Below, one piece after another: positions 8,298 to 17,117 of a DNA stretch of 64,000 nucleotides. Position numbers and translations under genes: made by a program. Numbering within the stretch: the first letter of the stretch is position 1; every line of letters starts with the position of its first letter. Source of the stretch: Acidimicrobiia bacterium (GTDB lineage: Bacteria > Actinomycetota > Acidimicrobiia > Acidimicrobiales > Poriferisodalaceae); assembly GCA_022827265.1 (NCBI GenBank), contig JAJDTF010000018.1:1-64000 (forward strand), written 5' to 3'. The notes under the pieces are model-generated. The model was given only the letters and a program-made list of their open reading frames with translations, ran no database searches and had not been told where the DNA came from.

Positions 8298-8750
8298 ATG
8301 GCCATCATCTGCGCCGTGTGTGGGAAGTCGAGCGCCGATGACGCCCGGTTCTGTTCCAGCTGCGGGGCGCGCTTGGACGCTACGGCTGATGCACCCACCG
8401 AAGTGCTCTCGCCTGTCGGCGTCACCGAGGTCCCGCCGTACAGCGGCCAAGCGGAACTCGTGGTCACTTCCGGGCACCGGTCGGGAACTCGGTTCGAATT
8501 GGCCGGCGACCGCGTCACCGTGGGTCGGCATCCCGACAGCGATGTGTTCCTCGACGACATCACCGTGTCTCGCCGCCATGTGGTGCTCGAGCTCGGACAC
8601 GGGGGCCACATCCTGTACGACGTGGGTTCGCTGAACGGCACCTATGTCAATGGCGTTCGCACCGACGGCGAGGTCATCTTGCACAGCGGCGACGAGTTGC
8701 AGGTGGGCAAGTTCAAACTGCTCTACCTGGTTGCCTCGGTCGGGCTGTGA
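8298..8750 (+). CDS. garA: GarA/OdhI-like FHA-domain protein with N-terminal zinc ribbon
   Basis: Residues 5-22 form a zinc ribbon (C5-x2-C8 ... C19-x2-C22). An FHA domain lies at about 52-148 with VGRHPDSDVFLDD, SRRHVVLE and GSLNGTYVNG, the phosphothreonine-binding loops. In actinobacteria such proteins switch 2-oxoglutarate dehydrogenase and glutamate enzymes under Ser/Thr-kinase control. Threonines in the linker (PTEVL, VTEVP) are candidate phospho-sites, though the classical ETTS motif is not present. Its stop overlaps the start of the next gene (GTGA). Confidence 0.88.
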   Translation: MAIICAVCGKSSADDARFCSSCGARLDATADAPTEVLSPVGVTEVPPYSGQAELVVTSGHRSGTRFELAGDRVTVGRHPDSDVFLDDITVSRRHVVLELGHGGHILYDVGSLNGTYVNGVRTDGEVILHSGDELQVGKFKLLYLVASVGL

Positions 8751-9772
8751 GCGCCGGGGTCGAGCCTTCCTCACCTGGAGCACGACTGTCAATCGGCGAG
8801 GTCGTTGCGTTGCTGCGGCCCGAGTTCAGTGATCTGACCGATTCCAAGATCCGGTTCCTCGAAGATCGCAAGCTCATCTCGCCGGCCCGCACGCCGGGGG
8901 GATACCGCAGCTTCGGGCCCCACGACATCGAAGTGCTGCGCTGGATCCTCACCCGTCAACGCGATCAGTACCTGCCGCTCAGCATCATCGGCGAACGCAT
9001 CGATCGGGGCGAGCATCTGGCGGACATCTGGGGCATCGGCGTTGACGAGCTGGGCGAATCCGCACACGCCGGCACGGCTGCGCCCCGGCTCGCCACACCC
9101 GACGCCGGCGCTGATGATGCCGACCGGGAGCGGCTGCCGGCCGACACCGCCTTGGACGGCGATGCCGCCCATCGGGCCGCTGGCGACCTGGACGCGGCCG
9201 ACGACGACACTGCCGACCGCGGTACGGCTGGCCGAGACCCAACCGTGGGCGAAGACAGGCATGCATCGACGGCGACCATCGGCAGCACGCCGCCGCCGTG
9301 GTTTGCAGAGGACGACGGTCGCACCTACAGCGCTGCCGACCTGAGTGCCGAGAGCGGGCTCACCGTCGCCGAAATCGCTGAGCTGACCGACTTCGGGCTG
9401 CTCGTGCCGCTCGCCGAGGGCGACGCGACCCGGCTACGGCCGCCACAGCCCGGCGCGACACAACCCGACCCAGTTCAGGCCTCGTTGGGGCTGGAACCGC
9501 CTGAGCCGCGCTACGGCAGCAGTGCGCTGCTCATCGCCCGCATCTCGCGCGAGTTCGCCACCTACGGTTTGCAAGCCCGCCACCTGCGTGTCATCCGCAA
9601 TGCCGCGGCGCGGGACGCCTCCATGTTCGAGCAAGGCATCCAGCCGATTCTCCACGCCGGTGGCGCATCGGCAGACCTTGACGCGCAGCGATCGCTGGGC
9701 CGTCTGGTCGCGCTCTGCGAGCGTTTGCGGTCGGTCGTGATGGGGGAGGCGTTGCGCCGCCATTGGCCCTAG
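8747..9772 (+). CDS. MerR-family regulator, FtsR-like (first MerR of the garA cluster)
   Basis: A winged helix-turn-helix of MerR type lies at about residues 14-75 (SIGEVVALLRPEF, SKIRFLEDRKLISPARTPGGYRSF). An unusually long acidic, low-complexity linker follows (about 100-180, rich in Asp/Ala). The C-terminal half begins around YSAADLSAESGLTVAEI and probably forms a second helical or HTH-like domain. Position directly after garA matches the mycobacterial regulator linked to ftsZ control, which is the basis for the FtsR-like name. Translation is coupled to garA by a 4-nt overlap. Confidence 0.82.
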   Translation: MSAGVEPSSPGARLSIGEVVALLRPEFSDLTDSKIRFLEDRKLISPARTPGGYRSFGPHDIEVLRWILTRQRDQYLPLSIIGERIDRGEHLADIWGIGVDELGESAHAGTAAPRLATPDAGADDADRERLPADTALDGDAAHRAAGDLDAADDDTADRGTAGRDPTVGEDRHASTATIGSTPPPWFAEDDGRTYSAADLSAESGLTVAEIAELTDFGLLVPLAEGDATRLRPPQPGATQPDPVQASLGLEPPEPRYGSSALLIARISREFATYGLQARHLRVIRNAAARDASMFEQGIQPILHAGGASADLDAQRSLGRLVALCERLRSVVMGEALRRHWP

Positions 9773-9825
9773 TCGCGGGGCCTTTCCCGGCTCACTGCTT
9801 GCAGGGGCCGAAGTAGTGTGCGGGC

Positions 9826-10350
9826 ATGGTCGAGATGGAGCTCCTTGGCGTGCAGGTGGAGATGCCTTCGCAGAGCCCCCTCTTGCTGCTGCGTGAGACT
9901 GGCGGTTCTCAGCGTGTGCTGCCGGTGGTGATCGACACGCCTGAGGCCCAGGCGATTTACCGCGGCATCGAGCAGATTCGCGTGCCGAGGCCGCTGACGC
10001 ACGACCTGATGGCCGCCATGTTGGATGTGCTCGGAGCGACGCTGGTCAAGGTGACGGTCACCGATCTGCGAGATCGCACGTTCTTCGCCGAGATGGAGGT
10101 CACCATCGGCTCGGACACCCACACGATCTCCGCCCGGCCGAGCGACGCCGTCGCGCTGGCCGTGCGGGCCGACACACCCATCTTCGCCAGCGAGTCGGTG
10201 CTGGACGAAGCGGGGCAGATCATCGAGCTCCCCGCGGATCCCCCCGACGACGTCGATCCCGACGAGCTCCTCGACGAGTTCAAGCAGTTCTTGGACGACG
10301 TGCAGCCCGACGATTTCGGGCCCGCAGCGGAGGCCGGCGACAAGGAGTGA
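9826..10350 (+). CDS. Bifunctional nuclease family protein (DUF151)
   Basis: The protein of 174 aa has the DUF151 pattern: PLLLLRE, RVLPVVIDTPEAQAI, RPLTHDLMAAML, and TISARPSDAVALAVR, followed by an acidic C-terminal tail. Family members are described as nucleases acting on RNA and DNA. In actinobacteria the gene sits between the two MerR genes near gcvH. The next gene overlaps its stop (GTGA). Confidence 0.9.
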   Translation: MVEMELLGVQVEMPSQSPLLLLRETGGSQRVLPVVIDTPEAQAIYRGIEQIRVPRPLTHDLMAAMLDVLGATLVKVTVTDLRDRTFFAEMEVTIGSDTHTISARPSDAVALAVRADTPIFASESVLDEAGQIIELPADPPDDVDPDELLDEFKQFLDDVQPDDFGPAAEAGDKE

Positions 10351-11765
10351 GGCGGGGCGGCCTGCTCGCCACTGCGGCGCGATGCGGGCGCGGGCACCGC
10401 ACCGGACGGCGCACGACCGGGCGGGTCGGTTCGATCGGCCAGATCCTCGTGACTGGCATTGCGCTGACATTGCTGGCCGGCTGCAGCGGCGCGGAGCCTG
10501 CTCTCCACGCTGTCAGCGTTCCGACCAGCGCCGCGGTGCCAGGACAGATCGATGCCGGCCCGGCCACGCCTGCGGAGGCCACGCCTGCGACCGCAGCTGC
10601 CGCTGTGTCTTCGGCTCCTGCCACCACGGTGACGGAGGTGGCCACACGTGTGCCGCCGCCGCAGCCGGTCACTCGGCGGGCCCGGCTCGTGTTCACCGGC
10701 GATGTGCTGTCGCACGGCCCGGTGACGAGGCGTGCCCGTGCGAACGGGTCAGCAGATCTCCGCTACGACTACCGGCCCATGTTCTCCCAGGTGCGCGAGA
10801 GCATCGCCAGCGCGGACCTCGCGATCTGCCACCTTGAATCCCCCCTGTCGGCCGCCAATACGAACTTGAGCGGGTACCCCCTCTTCAATGCGCCAGGCGA
10901 TCTGGCCGCTGCGCTGGCTGATGCCGGTTTTGACGGGTGCTCGGTCGCCTCGAACCATTCCTTCGATCAGGGCGTCGAGGGCATCGCGTCGACGCTTGAA
11001 TCGCTGGAGCGACACGGGCTCGGCCATGCCGGCATGGCACGGACCGTCTCCGAATCCGCCGTCCCGACCATCTACGTCGTCAACGGCATTGTCATCGGCC
11101 ACCTGTCCTACGCCTACGGGCTCAACGGCCTGCGACTGCCGCCAGACCGGACGTGGGCAGTCGACGTCACGGTGCCCGGTGCGATCGAGGCCGAGGCCCG
11201 CGCAGCCCGGGAAGCGGGTGCCGAGTTCGTCGTGCTCAGCATCCAGTGGGGATGGGAGTACACGAGTGTGCCGAGCGCTTCCCAACGCGCGCTCGCGTCG
11301 GAGTTGCTTGCCAGCCCTGATATCGACCTGATCGTCGGCTCCCACGCCCATGTGCCCCAGCCGATCGACCGTGTCGGTGACAAGTACGTGATCTACAGCG
11401 TGGGGAATTTCCTGACGAACCAGTCTCCGCAGTCATGCCGTTCGTGCCCGGCGGCGACAGTTGACGGAGTCATCGTGGAGGTCGAGCTCACCGAGACACC
11501 CGCGGGGCGCGTCCGCGTGGCCTCCTTGGGTGCCATTCCGACGTGGGTGGAACGCCCGACGTTCACGATTGTCGACGTCGCGGATGAACTTGCCGGGCGC
11601 TTGGGCCCCAACCGGCGCGGTGTGCTGGAGCGATCATGGCGACGCACCGCTGGCGTGCTGCGTGCTGGAGGTGTCGATCTGCTGATCAAGGGTGACTCGG
11701 CTCGCGCCGGAGCTGCTTCCGGGGTACCGGATCTGCCGTCGACGTGGCCCCTTGCGCTGCAATAG
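10347..11765 (+). CDS. CapA-family (poly-gamma-glutamate synthesis type) metallophosphatase-fold lipoprotein
   Basis: An N-terminal lipoprotein signal ends in the lipobox LLAGC with Cys46. A Thr/Ala/Pro-rich spacer follows, then the CapA domain at about 110-420 with FTGDVLSHG, HLESPLS, SNHSFDQG, SHAHVPQPI and YSVGNFL. The family supports export or anchoring of polyglutamate-like polymers or acts as an outer-surface phosphatase; the role here is not known. It overlaps the DUF151 gene by 4 nt and separates the two MerR regulators, so it looks like an insertion in an otherwise conserved gene order. Confidence 0.85.
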   Translation: MRRGGLLATAARCGRGHRTGRRTTGRVGSIGQILVTGIALTLLAGCSGAEPALHAVSVPTSAAVPGQIDAGPATPAEATPATAAAAVSSAPATTVTEVATRVPPPQPVTRRARLVFTGDVLSHGPVTRRARANGSADLRYDYRPMFSQVRESIASADLAICHLESPLSAANTNLSGYPLFNAPGDLAAALADAGFDGCSVASNHSFDQGVEGIASTLESLERHGLGHAGMARTVSESAVPTIYVVNGIVIGHLSYAYGLNGLRLPPDRTWAVDVTVPGAIEAEARAAREAGAEFVVLSIQWGWEYTSVPSASQRALASELLASPDIDLIVGSHAHVPQPIDRVGDKYVIYSVGNFLTNQSPQSCRSCPAATVDGVIVEVELTETPAGRVRVASLGAIPTWVERPTFTIVDVADELAGRLGPNRRGVLERSWRRTAGVLRAGGVDLLIKGDSARAGAASGVPDLPSTWPLALQ

Positions 11766-11860
11766 CAGGTCCTCGTACCCTGAATGGGGCACAGATCACA
11801 GCTCGGTAGTTCGCAGGGTGTGATTTGCCGCGTGTGACCCACGCAGGAGAGGAGACGCCG

Positions 11861-12475
11861 ATGGCCGGCCAGCAACCAGCTTCCGACCCTGTGCCGACGA
11901 CGTCGCAAGAAGCCGACGTGCCGTCACAGCCTGCCGCCACCTCGGCGAGTGCCGACGTGTCTGCCGAGGCCGCGCCCGGGATGGCAGGCGCGATTGTCGA
12001 GGGGTTCTCCAGCAAGCAGGCCGAGAAGATTGTCGGGATCAGCTATCGCCAACTCGACCACTGGGCCCGTAAGGGCTTGGTGCAGCCATCGCTCGCACAG
12101 GCCGAGGGCAGCGGTTCTCGGCGCCGTTATTCCTACAACGACCTCGTCGAGTTCAAGATCGCGAAGAAGATGCGCGACCAAGGCATCGACCTGCGCTCGA
12201 TTGCCCGAGCGTTCGACTATCTGCGCAACCAGCTCGGCGGAGAGGTTGCCTCGGCAAACATCGTCATCAGCGGCAGCGACGTCTTGTGGGCTGACGACGA
12301 CCGGGTGCTCAGCCTGCTGCGCCAAGGCCAGGCGGCGATGCTGACCGTGCTGCCGGTGGCGGGCGTGCGTCGCGAGCTCGATGCCGATGTGGTGAAGCTG
12401 CTCCCTGACGAGCCCATCGCAGTGCAGCTGAGCCTGGATATCGGCGATGCCTCCGGCAACGACGGGAGCGGCTGA
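11861..12475 (+). CDS. MerR-family transcriptional regulator (second MerR of the garA cluster)
   Basis: The ATG at 11861 has a strong double Shine-Dalgarno (AGGAGAGGAG) and was preferred to an upstream in-frame start. Residues 1-45 are Ala/Ser/Pro-rich. The MerR helix-turn-helix follows (QAEKIVGISYRQLDHWARKGLV, RRYSYNDLVEFKIAKKM) with a helical C-terminal part. The FDYLRNQLGGEVASANIVISG segment resembles the regulator next to the DUF151 gene in mycobacteria. It is a single-copy gene with its own leader. Confidence 0.85.
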   Translation: MAGQQPASDPVPTTSQEADVPSQPAATSASADVSAEAAPGMAGAIVEGFSSKQAEKIVGISYRQLDHWARKGLVQPSLAQAEGSGSRRRYSYNDLVEFKIAKKMRDQGIDLRSIARAFDYLRNQLGGEVASANIVISGSDVLWADDDRVLSLLRQGQAAMLTVLPVAGVRRELDADVVKLLPDEPIAVQLSLDIGDASGNDGSG

Positions 12476-12551
12476 TACTGGGCCTGCTGAGGGAACACCG
12501 TGCGCGCCCGGTCTCGGCCAGGCTGGGCCCGACCCGGTCAGCCGGACTCGG

Positions 12552-12977
12552 TCACGTTGGCTCTTCGGACGGCGCGAACTGCAGCGACGCCGAGTTCATG
12601 CAGAAGCGGTCGCCGGTCGGTCGGGGACCGTCGGGGAAGACGTGTCCCAGGTGCGCTCCGCAGGACTTGCACATGACCTCGGTGCGGATCATGCCGTAGG
12701 AGCGGTCGACCTCGGTGTCCACTGCCTCGTCGGAGACCGGCTGGGTGAAGCTGGGCCAGCCGGAGCCGCTCTCGAACTTCGTCTCTGAGTCGAACAGTTC
12801 GGCGCCGCACACGACGCAGTGGTACGCGCCGTTGTCGTGGTTGTCCCAGGTTTCGCCGGTGAACGGGCGCTCGGTCCCTGCCTCCTGAGTGACGTGGTAC
12901 TGCATCGGCGTGAGTCGCTCCCGCAGTTCCGATTCGGAGAACGTGACGGCACGTCCAGTGTCAGATTGCCCAGTCAT
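12552..12977 (-). CDS. msrB: Peptide-methionine (R)-S-oxide reductase
   Basis: MsrB reduces methionine-R-sulfoxide in proteins. The zinc cysteines are present as CVVCGAELF and [12 protein letters not shown]. The catalytic cysteine is in RFCMNSASL. This residue is Cys and not selenocysteine, although the organism reads UGA as Sec elsewhere in the window. The ATG at 12977 is preferred over one 9 nt upstream. The length of 141 aa is normal for a free-standing MsrB. Confidence 0.95.
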   Translation of the reverse strand: MTGQSDTGRAVTFSESELRERLTPMQYHVTQEAGTERPFTGETWDNHDNGAYHCVVCGAELFDSETKFESGSGWPSFTQPVSDEAVDTEVDRSYGMIRTEVMCKSCGAHLGHVFPDGPRPTGDRFCMNSASLQFAPSEEPT

Positions 12978-13041
12978 GGGCACCACGGTAGTGACATGGC
13001 CGACCCCGAACAGGTCGCTTGCTGCTGGGTGGACGGAGCAG

Positions 13042-14112
13042 CTAGGACGATCCGTTGGCGGCTTCGGCGTTGACGGCTCGGACGATGTCGATCATCTCCG
13101 CCAGCGTGTCCAGCCGGTCGGTCGCGGTGGGCCCTTCGGGCTGCAGGCGCAGAACGTCCACGCCGGCGTCTCGATACGCCCGCACCTGGTCGGTGACCTG
13201 TTCGTGGGTGCCCAAGAAGTTGGTCTCGGTGACGAGACGGTCCGGCACCGCGGCCGCTGCGCCGGCCCGGTCGCCGTCGAGCCACAGGCGCTGAACGTGG
13301 CGGCATTCTTCGGTGAAGCCCGCTCGGCGGTAGGCGTCGTTGTAGAAGTTGGTGGTGGCCGATCCCATGGCGCCCAGCGTGAACGCCAAGCCCGATCGCC
13401 GCGGCTCGATCAGAGCGTCGAGATCGTCCCCGAACTCGACGGCACCGCCGGCTTGGCAGGCCACCGCTCCGGCAGGACGTCCGGCTGCGTCGGCTCCTTC
13501 AAGCACCTGGCCCCAGGTGACCTCGGGGTGGCTCGGCACGAAGCAGGTGCCCACCCAGCCGTCGGCAGCCTCGCCGGTGTAGCGCAGCGAGCGGGGGCCG
13601 AGGGTCGCGAGCCAGATCTCGATGGCATCGTTCGCGGGCTGAGCCAGCCGCAGCGACTTGCCCTGCCCGCCGGGCAGGGGGAGCACATGGTGGCGCCCCT
13701 CATAGCTGATCTTCTCGCCGGCGAAGGCTTGGCGGCAGATGTCGACGGTCTCGCGCAGCCGCCCCAGCGGGTCGCCGAAGCGCACGCCGTGCAGCCCCTC
13801 GACCACTTGAGGGCCGCTGACGCCGAGCCCCAGGATGAACCGGTCGCCGGTCATGGCGGCCATCGAGAGCGCAGTCATTGCCGTCATCACCGGTGCGCGT
13901 GCGGAAACCTGCAGGATTCCCGTGCCGAGCTGTACGCGCTCGGTAACAGCAGCGACATAGGCCAGCGTGCTGACGCCGTCCATTCCCCAGGCCTCTGCTG
14001 ACCAGACGATGTCCACTCCGAGGCGTTCCGCTTCCCGCAAGAAGTCGACTTGGGAATCCCAGTCACGCCGCTTGCCTGATGCGGGTCCCCCGAACTGAAT
14101 CGCTGTGCGCAC
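13042..14112 (-). CDS. LLM-class flavin or F420-dependent oxidoreductase
   Basis: The 356-aa protein has a luciferase-like TIM barrel: [20 protein letters not shown] near the N-terminus, [20 protein letters not shown], and [17 protein letters not shown]-type sequence. F420-dependent members are common in actinobacteria. Sequence alone does not separate F420 from FMN use, nor show the substrate. It is followed on the same strand by no close gene; a dispersed repeat lies just upstream of its start. Confidence 0.85.
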   Translation of the reverse strand: MRTAIQFGGPASGKRRDWDSQVDFLREAERLGVDIVWSAEAWGMDGVSTLAYVAAVTERVQLGTGILQVSARAPVMTAMTALSMAAMTGDRFILGLGVSGPQVVEGLHGVRFGDPLGRLRETVDICRQAFAGEKISYEGRHHVLPLPGGQGKSLRLAQPANDAIEIWLATLGPRSLRYTGEAADGWVGTCFVPSHPEVTWGQVLEGADAAGRPAGAVACQAGGAVEFGDDLDALIEPRRSGLAFTLGAMGSATTNFYNDAYRRAGFTEECRHVQRLWLDGDRAGAAAAVPDRLVTETNFLGTHEQVTDQVRAYRDAGVDVLRLQPEGPTATDRLDTLAEMIDIVRAVNAEAANGSS

Positions 14113-14128
14113 GCCCGGAACCCTAGGG

Positions 14129-14178
14129 GCTGAGCCCCGGGCCCGAGCGGCCCGTGAGCGGCGCGAACAAGAGCGGGG
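14129..14178. repeat. Dispersed intergenic GC-rich repeat, copy 1
   Basis: This copy carries the core GCCCGAGCGGCCCGTGAGCG followed by GCGCGAACAAGAGCGGG. The same core is at 15541-15590 (partial) and in tandem at 59519-59652. It lies between two minus-strand genes. The core contains GGCC-centred inverted repeats and could form a hairpin. Confidence 0.7.
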
Positions 14179-14196
14179 GAATAGGCGGGCGGGTGT

Positions 14197-14637
14197 TCAG
14201 GCGGGGTGCAGGGTGACCAGCCCGCCGAGCTGGGCGAGGTCCTGCAAGGCCTGGTCGTAGAAGAAGCGTGCCGAGCACGCGTCACGCGCCCACACCTCCT
14301 CCTCCGATGTCGGGGGGCGCCCGACAGCACCGACGCTCAGCTCGCCGGTAGAGGCGGAGCTGATCTTGGTGCGATTGCCCATGAGCAGTTCTTCGAGCGC
14401 GTCGCTCCGATCTCCCGGCTCGTCGAAGACGAACAGCCGGTCGCCATCGGTGACGAATGGTGTGACGTAGTAGGTGCGGTCGCCCGCAGGCGTCTCGGTG
14501 TCGAGCCGCAGCATGAGCACGCCGTCAAACGGGCCAAAGGGCGCCGAGGGCGGTTCACCTGCTTCGCTGGTCTCGGGAGCCACGGCGGGCAGCGTACCGA
14601 GCAGCGGAGTATTCACTAGGTTCAGCATGCGATCCAC
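14197..14637 (-). CDS. Small protein resembling deazaflavin-dependent nitroreductases (DDN/DUF385-like)
   Basis: The 146-aa product has the pattern LMLRLDTETPAGDRTYYVTPFVTDGDRLFVFDE, like the split-barrel core of deazaflavin-dependent nitroreductases. An EEEVWARDA... segment follows, similar to the family's C-terminal helix. The match is by general pattern and not by a decisive motif, so it may be another flavin-binding split barrel or an unknown protein. It lies upstream of the LLM oxidoreductase on the same strand. Confidence 0.5.
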   Translation of the reverse strand: MDRMLNLVNTPLLGTLPAVAPETSEAGEPPSAPFGPFDGVLMLRLDTETPAGDRTYYVTPFVTDGDRLFVFDEPGDRSDALEELLMGNRTKISSASTGELSVGAVGRPPTSEEEVWARDACSARFFYDQALQDLAQLGGLVTLHPA

Positions 14638-14674
14638 CTAGGAGCGGATCGACTCACGCAGGGGGTAAGGAGCC

Positions 14675-15538
14675 ATGTCAAGCGAGCAAACCGGCTACTT
14701 GGGCACCGAGTATTTCGGATTCGACCAGGCGCTGGGGTCAGACGGCGTGCTGACCGTGACGTTCAACCGCCCCGAGTCGATGAACGCTTCGAACCATTCG
14801 ATGAAACGGGACCTGATCGAGCTGATCACCCAAGCCCAGATGGACGACGCTGTGCGGGTCGTGGTGTTCACCGGACAGGGCCGCGCGTTCTGGGCAGGCG
14901 ACGACCTCGGCGGCTACGAGGCCGACCGTCCTTCATCGATGCCGGAGATCTTCGGAGGGCATCACAACGCTGCGGGCACGTACAACAGCCTGCGGACGAT
15001 CTCCCAGGCCGTCAACACCGCTGTACGCCGTCTCGACAAGCTGACAATTGCGGCCATCAACGGATTTGCCATCCAGACGGGCTTCAGCTTCGCGCTGGCA
15101 TGCGACTTCCGGATCGCAGCGCGATCGGCTCGCATGGGATCGGCAACGCTTCGCTTCGGCCTGCTGCCCGACGAGGGCGGCCAGTGGCTGCTGGTGCAGC
15201 ACCTCGGCGTCGCCAGGGCGACCGATTTCATGATGCGCAAGCGGATCGTGGATGCCGACACCGCGCACGAGCTCGGGCTGGTGCACGAGGTGGTCGACGA
15301 CGAGCAGCTTCCGGCTGCGGCCGCCGATCTCGCAGCAGAACTGGCCGACGGTCCGCAGGTGGCCATGCGCATGCTCAAGCGGTCGATCCTGCTGGCTGCG
15401 GAAATGACGTGGGAGCAGTCTCTTGACGAGATCGCCTCCAAGACGGCGATCACCGATCACCTGCCCGACGCTGCCGAGGGCGTCTCGGCCTTCCTGTCCA
15501 AGCGGCAGCCCGAGTTCAACGACTGGCTCAGAGGCTGA
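14675..15538 (+). CDS. Enoyl-CoA hydratase/isomerase family protein
   Basis: The protein of 287 aa has the crotonase fold: TVTFNRPESMNAS, VVVFTGQGRAFWAGDDLGGY (first oxyanion-hole loop), KLTIAAINGFAIQTGFSFALACDFRIA (second), and GLLPDEGGQWLLVQHLG. A Glu normally used by hydratases is not clearly placed; DEGG may supply it. It is the first gene of a plus-strand set with a DUF1330 protein and a Rieske oxygenase, which suggests degradation of an aromatic or acyl-CoA substrate. Confidence 0.9.
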   Translation: MSSEQTGYLGTEYFGFDQALGSDGVLTVTFNRPESMNASNHSMKRDLIELITQAQMDDAVRVVVFTGQGRAFWAGDDLGGYEADRPSSMPEIFGGHHNAAGTYNSLRTISQAVNTAVRRLDKLTIAAINGFAIQTGFSFALACDFRIAARSARMGSATLRFGLLPDEGGQWLLVQHLGVARATDFMMRKRIVDADTAHELGLVHEVVDDEQLPAAAADLAAELADGPQVAMRMLKRSILLAAEMTWEQSLDEIASKTAITDHLPDAAEGVSAFLSKRQPEFNDWLRG

Positions 15539-15540
15539 GC

Positions 15541-15590
15541 CGGCAGGCGAAGCCGAGGCCCGAGCGGCCCGTGAGCGACAGCGAGCGAAT
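15541..15590. repeat. Dispersed intergenic repeat, copy 2 (partial)
   Basis: The sequence GAAGCCGAGGCCCGAGCGG followed by CCCGTGAGCG matches the core of the copies at 14129 and 59519. The last part (ACAGCGAGCGAATGG) is diverged. It occupies almost the whole gap between the enoyl-CoA hydratase and DUF1330 genes. Confidence 0.6.
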
Positions 15591-15604
15591 GGCATACTGC
15601 CGCC

Positions 15605-15901
15605 ATGGCTGCATACTTCATTGCTCAGTACACCGTCAACGATGCCGATGGATACCGGCGCTACCAGAAGGGTGCGGTGCCGACCATCGCTGCATCGGGT
15701 GCAAAGGTGATCGCTTTCGATGCCGCGGCCGAGACCATCGAAGGCACCCCGCCCGGCCCGCAAACGGTGGTATTGGAGTTCGAAGACACCGCAGCCGCCA
15801 AAGCCTGGTACGACTCCGCCGAGTATCAAGAGATCGTCGGCCTGCGCCTCGAGAGCACTGACGGCTACGCCATCCTGGCGCAGTCGATGAACCAGGGCTG
15901 A
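15605..15901 (+). CDS. DUF1330-domain protein
   Basis: The 98-aa protein is a ferredoxin-like alpha+beta barrel of the DUF1330/dimeric-barrel type: YFIAQYTVNDADGYRRYQK at the N-terminus, VVLEFEDTAAAKAWYDSAEYQ in the middle, then RLESTDGYAILAQ. The biochemical role of the family is not established. It sits 4 nt upstream of the Rieske oxygenase start, so the two are very likely co-translated. Confidence 0.9.
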   Translation: MAAYFIAQYTVNDADGYRRYQKGAVPTIAASGAKVIAFDAAAETIEGTPPGPQTVVLEFEDTAAAKAWYDSAEYQEIVGLRLESTDGYAILAQSMNQG

Positions 15902-15905
15902 CACC

Positions 15906-17084
15906 GTGGAGCACGCCGAACAGGTCAGCCACGTCAAGACGCTGCTGGCACGGCTCGACTCCGGCACCAACGTGGATGCCGGCGGTGTGCGCTACAACCC
16001 CACGTCCTCCTATACCGACCGCGAGCTCGCACGGATCGAGCGGCGGGAGTTCTTCGACACTCACCCCCAGATGGTGGGGCTCTCGGGCGATCTGCCCGAA
16101 CCCGGCTCGTTCATGACCCAGGACGACCTGGGCACGCCGATGCTGCTGGTGCGGTCGCCCAGCGGCCGGTTCCGGGCGTTCGTGAACGCTTGCCGTCACC
16201 GCGGCGTGGTGATCGAGACCGAGCCGCGCGGGCGCAAGCGCCGGTTTGCGTGCCCATTCCACAACTGGACCTACGACGCCGACGGCGCGCTTGTCGGTTT
16301 GCCCAAGTCTGATCACTTCGGCGAGCTCGACCACGACGACCTGGGACTGGTGGAGCTGCCGGCGGTCGAGCGTCACGGCCTGCTGTGGGTGCACCCGCAT
16401 CCCGGCGGCACGCTCGACCCCGATGCGCTGCTGGGCGACGAGCTCACCGCCGACATCGCCGGATGGGACTTCGGCAGCTTGGGTTGGCTGGGCAGTGACA
16501 CCTACGAAGTGGGCTGCAACTGGAAGCTCGCCATGGACACGTTCGGCGAGACCTACCACTTCCCTGTGCTGCATTCGGACACGCTGTCGAACGACTTCTA
16601 CGGCAATGTGCAGTGCTACGACGAGTTCGGGCGCCATCACCGGCTGATCCTGTGCCGCCGCTCCATCGAGGACGCGCGCGAGCGGCCGCTGTCGGAGTGG
16701 GACATCACCCGCTACGGACTGCCGGTGTACTGGCTGTTTCCGAACGTGCAGCTGATCCCGTCGCGTGAGGTGCTGTTCCTGGTGCGGGCCTACCCCCACC
16801 CGACCGAGCCGGGCCGTCACACCAGCCAGATCTCGTTCTACCTGCGGCCCGGCGTCGCACGCGACGACGCCGAGTTCGACTTCATGGCCGAGGCGTCGCG
16901 GGCATTCGGCAACGTCATCCGCGACGAGGACTACGTGATGAGCGCCAGCCAGCAGCGTTCAGCCAACAGCGGCGCGCTCGAACACGTGGTGTTCGGCCGC
17001 AACGAGCCGGCGCTGCATCACTTCCACAACACCTACCGGGCTGCGCTGGGCCAGGAACTGCTGCCGTTGCACCCGACGCCCTGA
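15906..17084 (+). CDS. Rieske-type aromatic-ring-hydroxylating oxygenase, alpha subunit
   Basis: The Rieske 2Fe-2S site is CRHRG ... CPFHNW at about residues 95-120. The mononuclear iron site is in the C-terminal catalytic domain (DTFGETYHFPVLH, giving two His and a candidate Asp). At 392 aa it is the usual alpha-subunit length. No beta subunit, ferredoxin or reductase is adjacent, so electron transfer partners must be elsewhere; a ferredoxin is at 59747 but distant. The start is GTG at 15906. Confidence 0.92.
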   Translation: MEHAEQVSHVKTLLARLDSGTNVDAGGVRYNPTSSYTDRELARIERREFFDTHPQMVGLSGDLPEPGSFMTQDDLGTPMLLVRSPSGRFRAFVNACRHRGVVIETEPRGRKRRFACPFHNWTYDADGALVGLPKSDHFGELDHDDLGLVELPAVERHGLLWVHPHPGGTLDPDALLGDELTADIAGWDFGSLGWLGSDTYEVGCNWKLAMDTFGETYHFPVLHSDTLSNDFYGNVQCYDEFGRHHRLILCRRSIEDARERPLSEWDITRYGLPVYWLFPNVQLIPSREVLFLVRAYPHPTEPGRHTSQISFYLRPGVARDDAEFDFMAEASRAFGNVIRDEDYVMSASQQRSANSGALEHVVFGRNEPALHHFHNTYRAALGQELLPLHPTP

Positions 17085-17086
17085 GC

Positions 17087-17100
17087 GGGCCTCGCGGCCC
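17087..17100. terminator. Possible bidirectional terminator hairpin between convergent genes
   Basis: A perfect GGGCC-TCGC-GGCCC hairpin starts 2 nt after the Rieske stop and lies before the stop of the convergent aminotransferase. There is no clear T tract, so it is only a candidate. Confidence 0.35.
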
Positions 17101-17117
17101 ATCTCGCTGCCGGGCGC

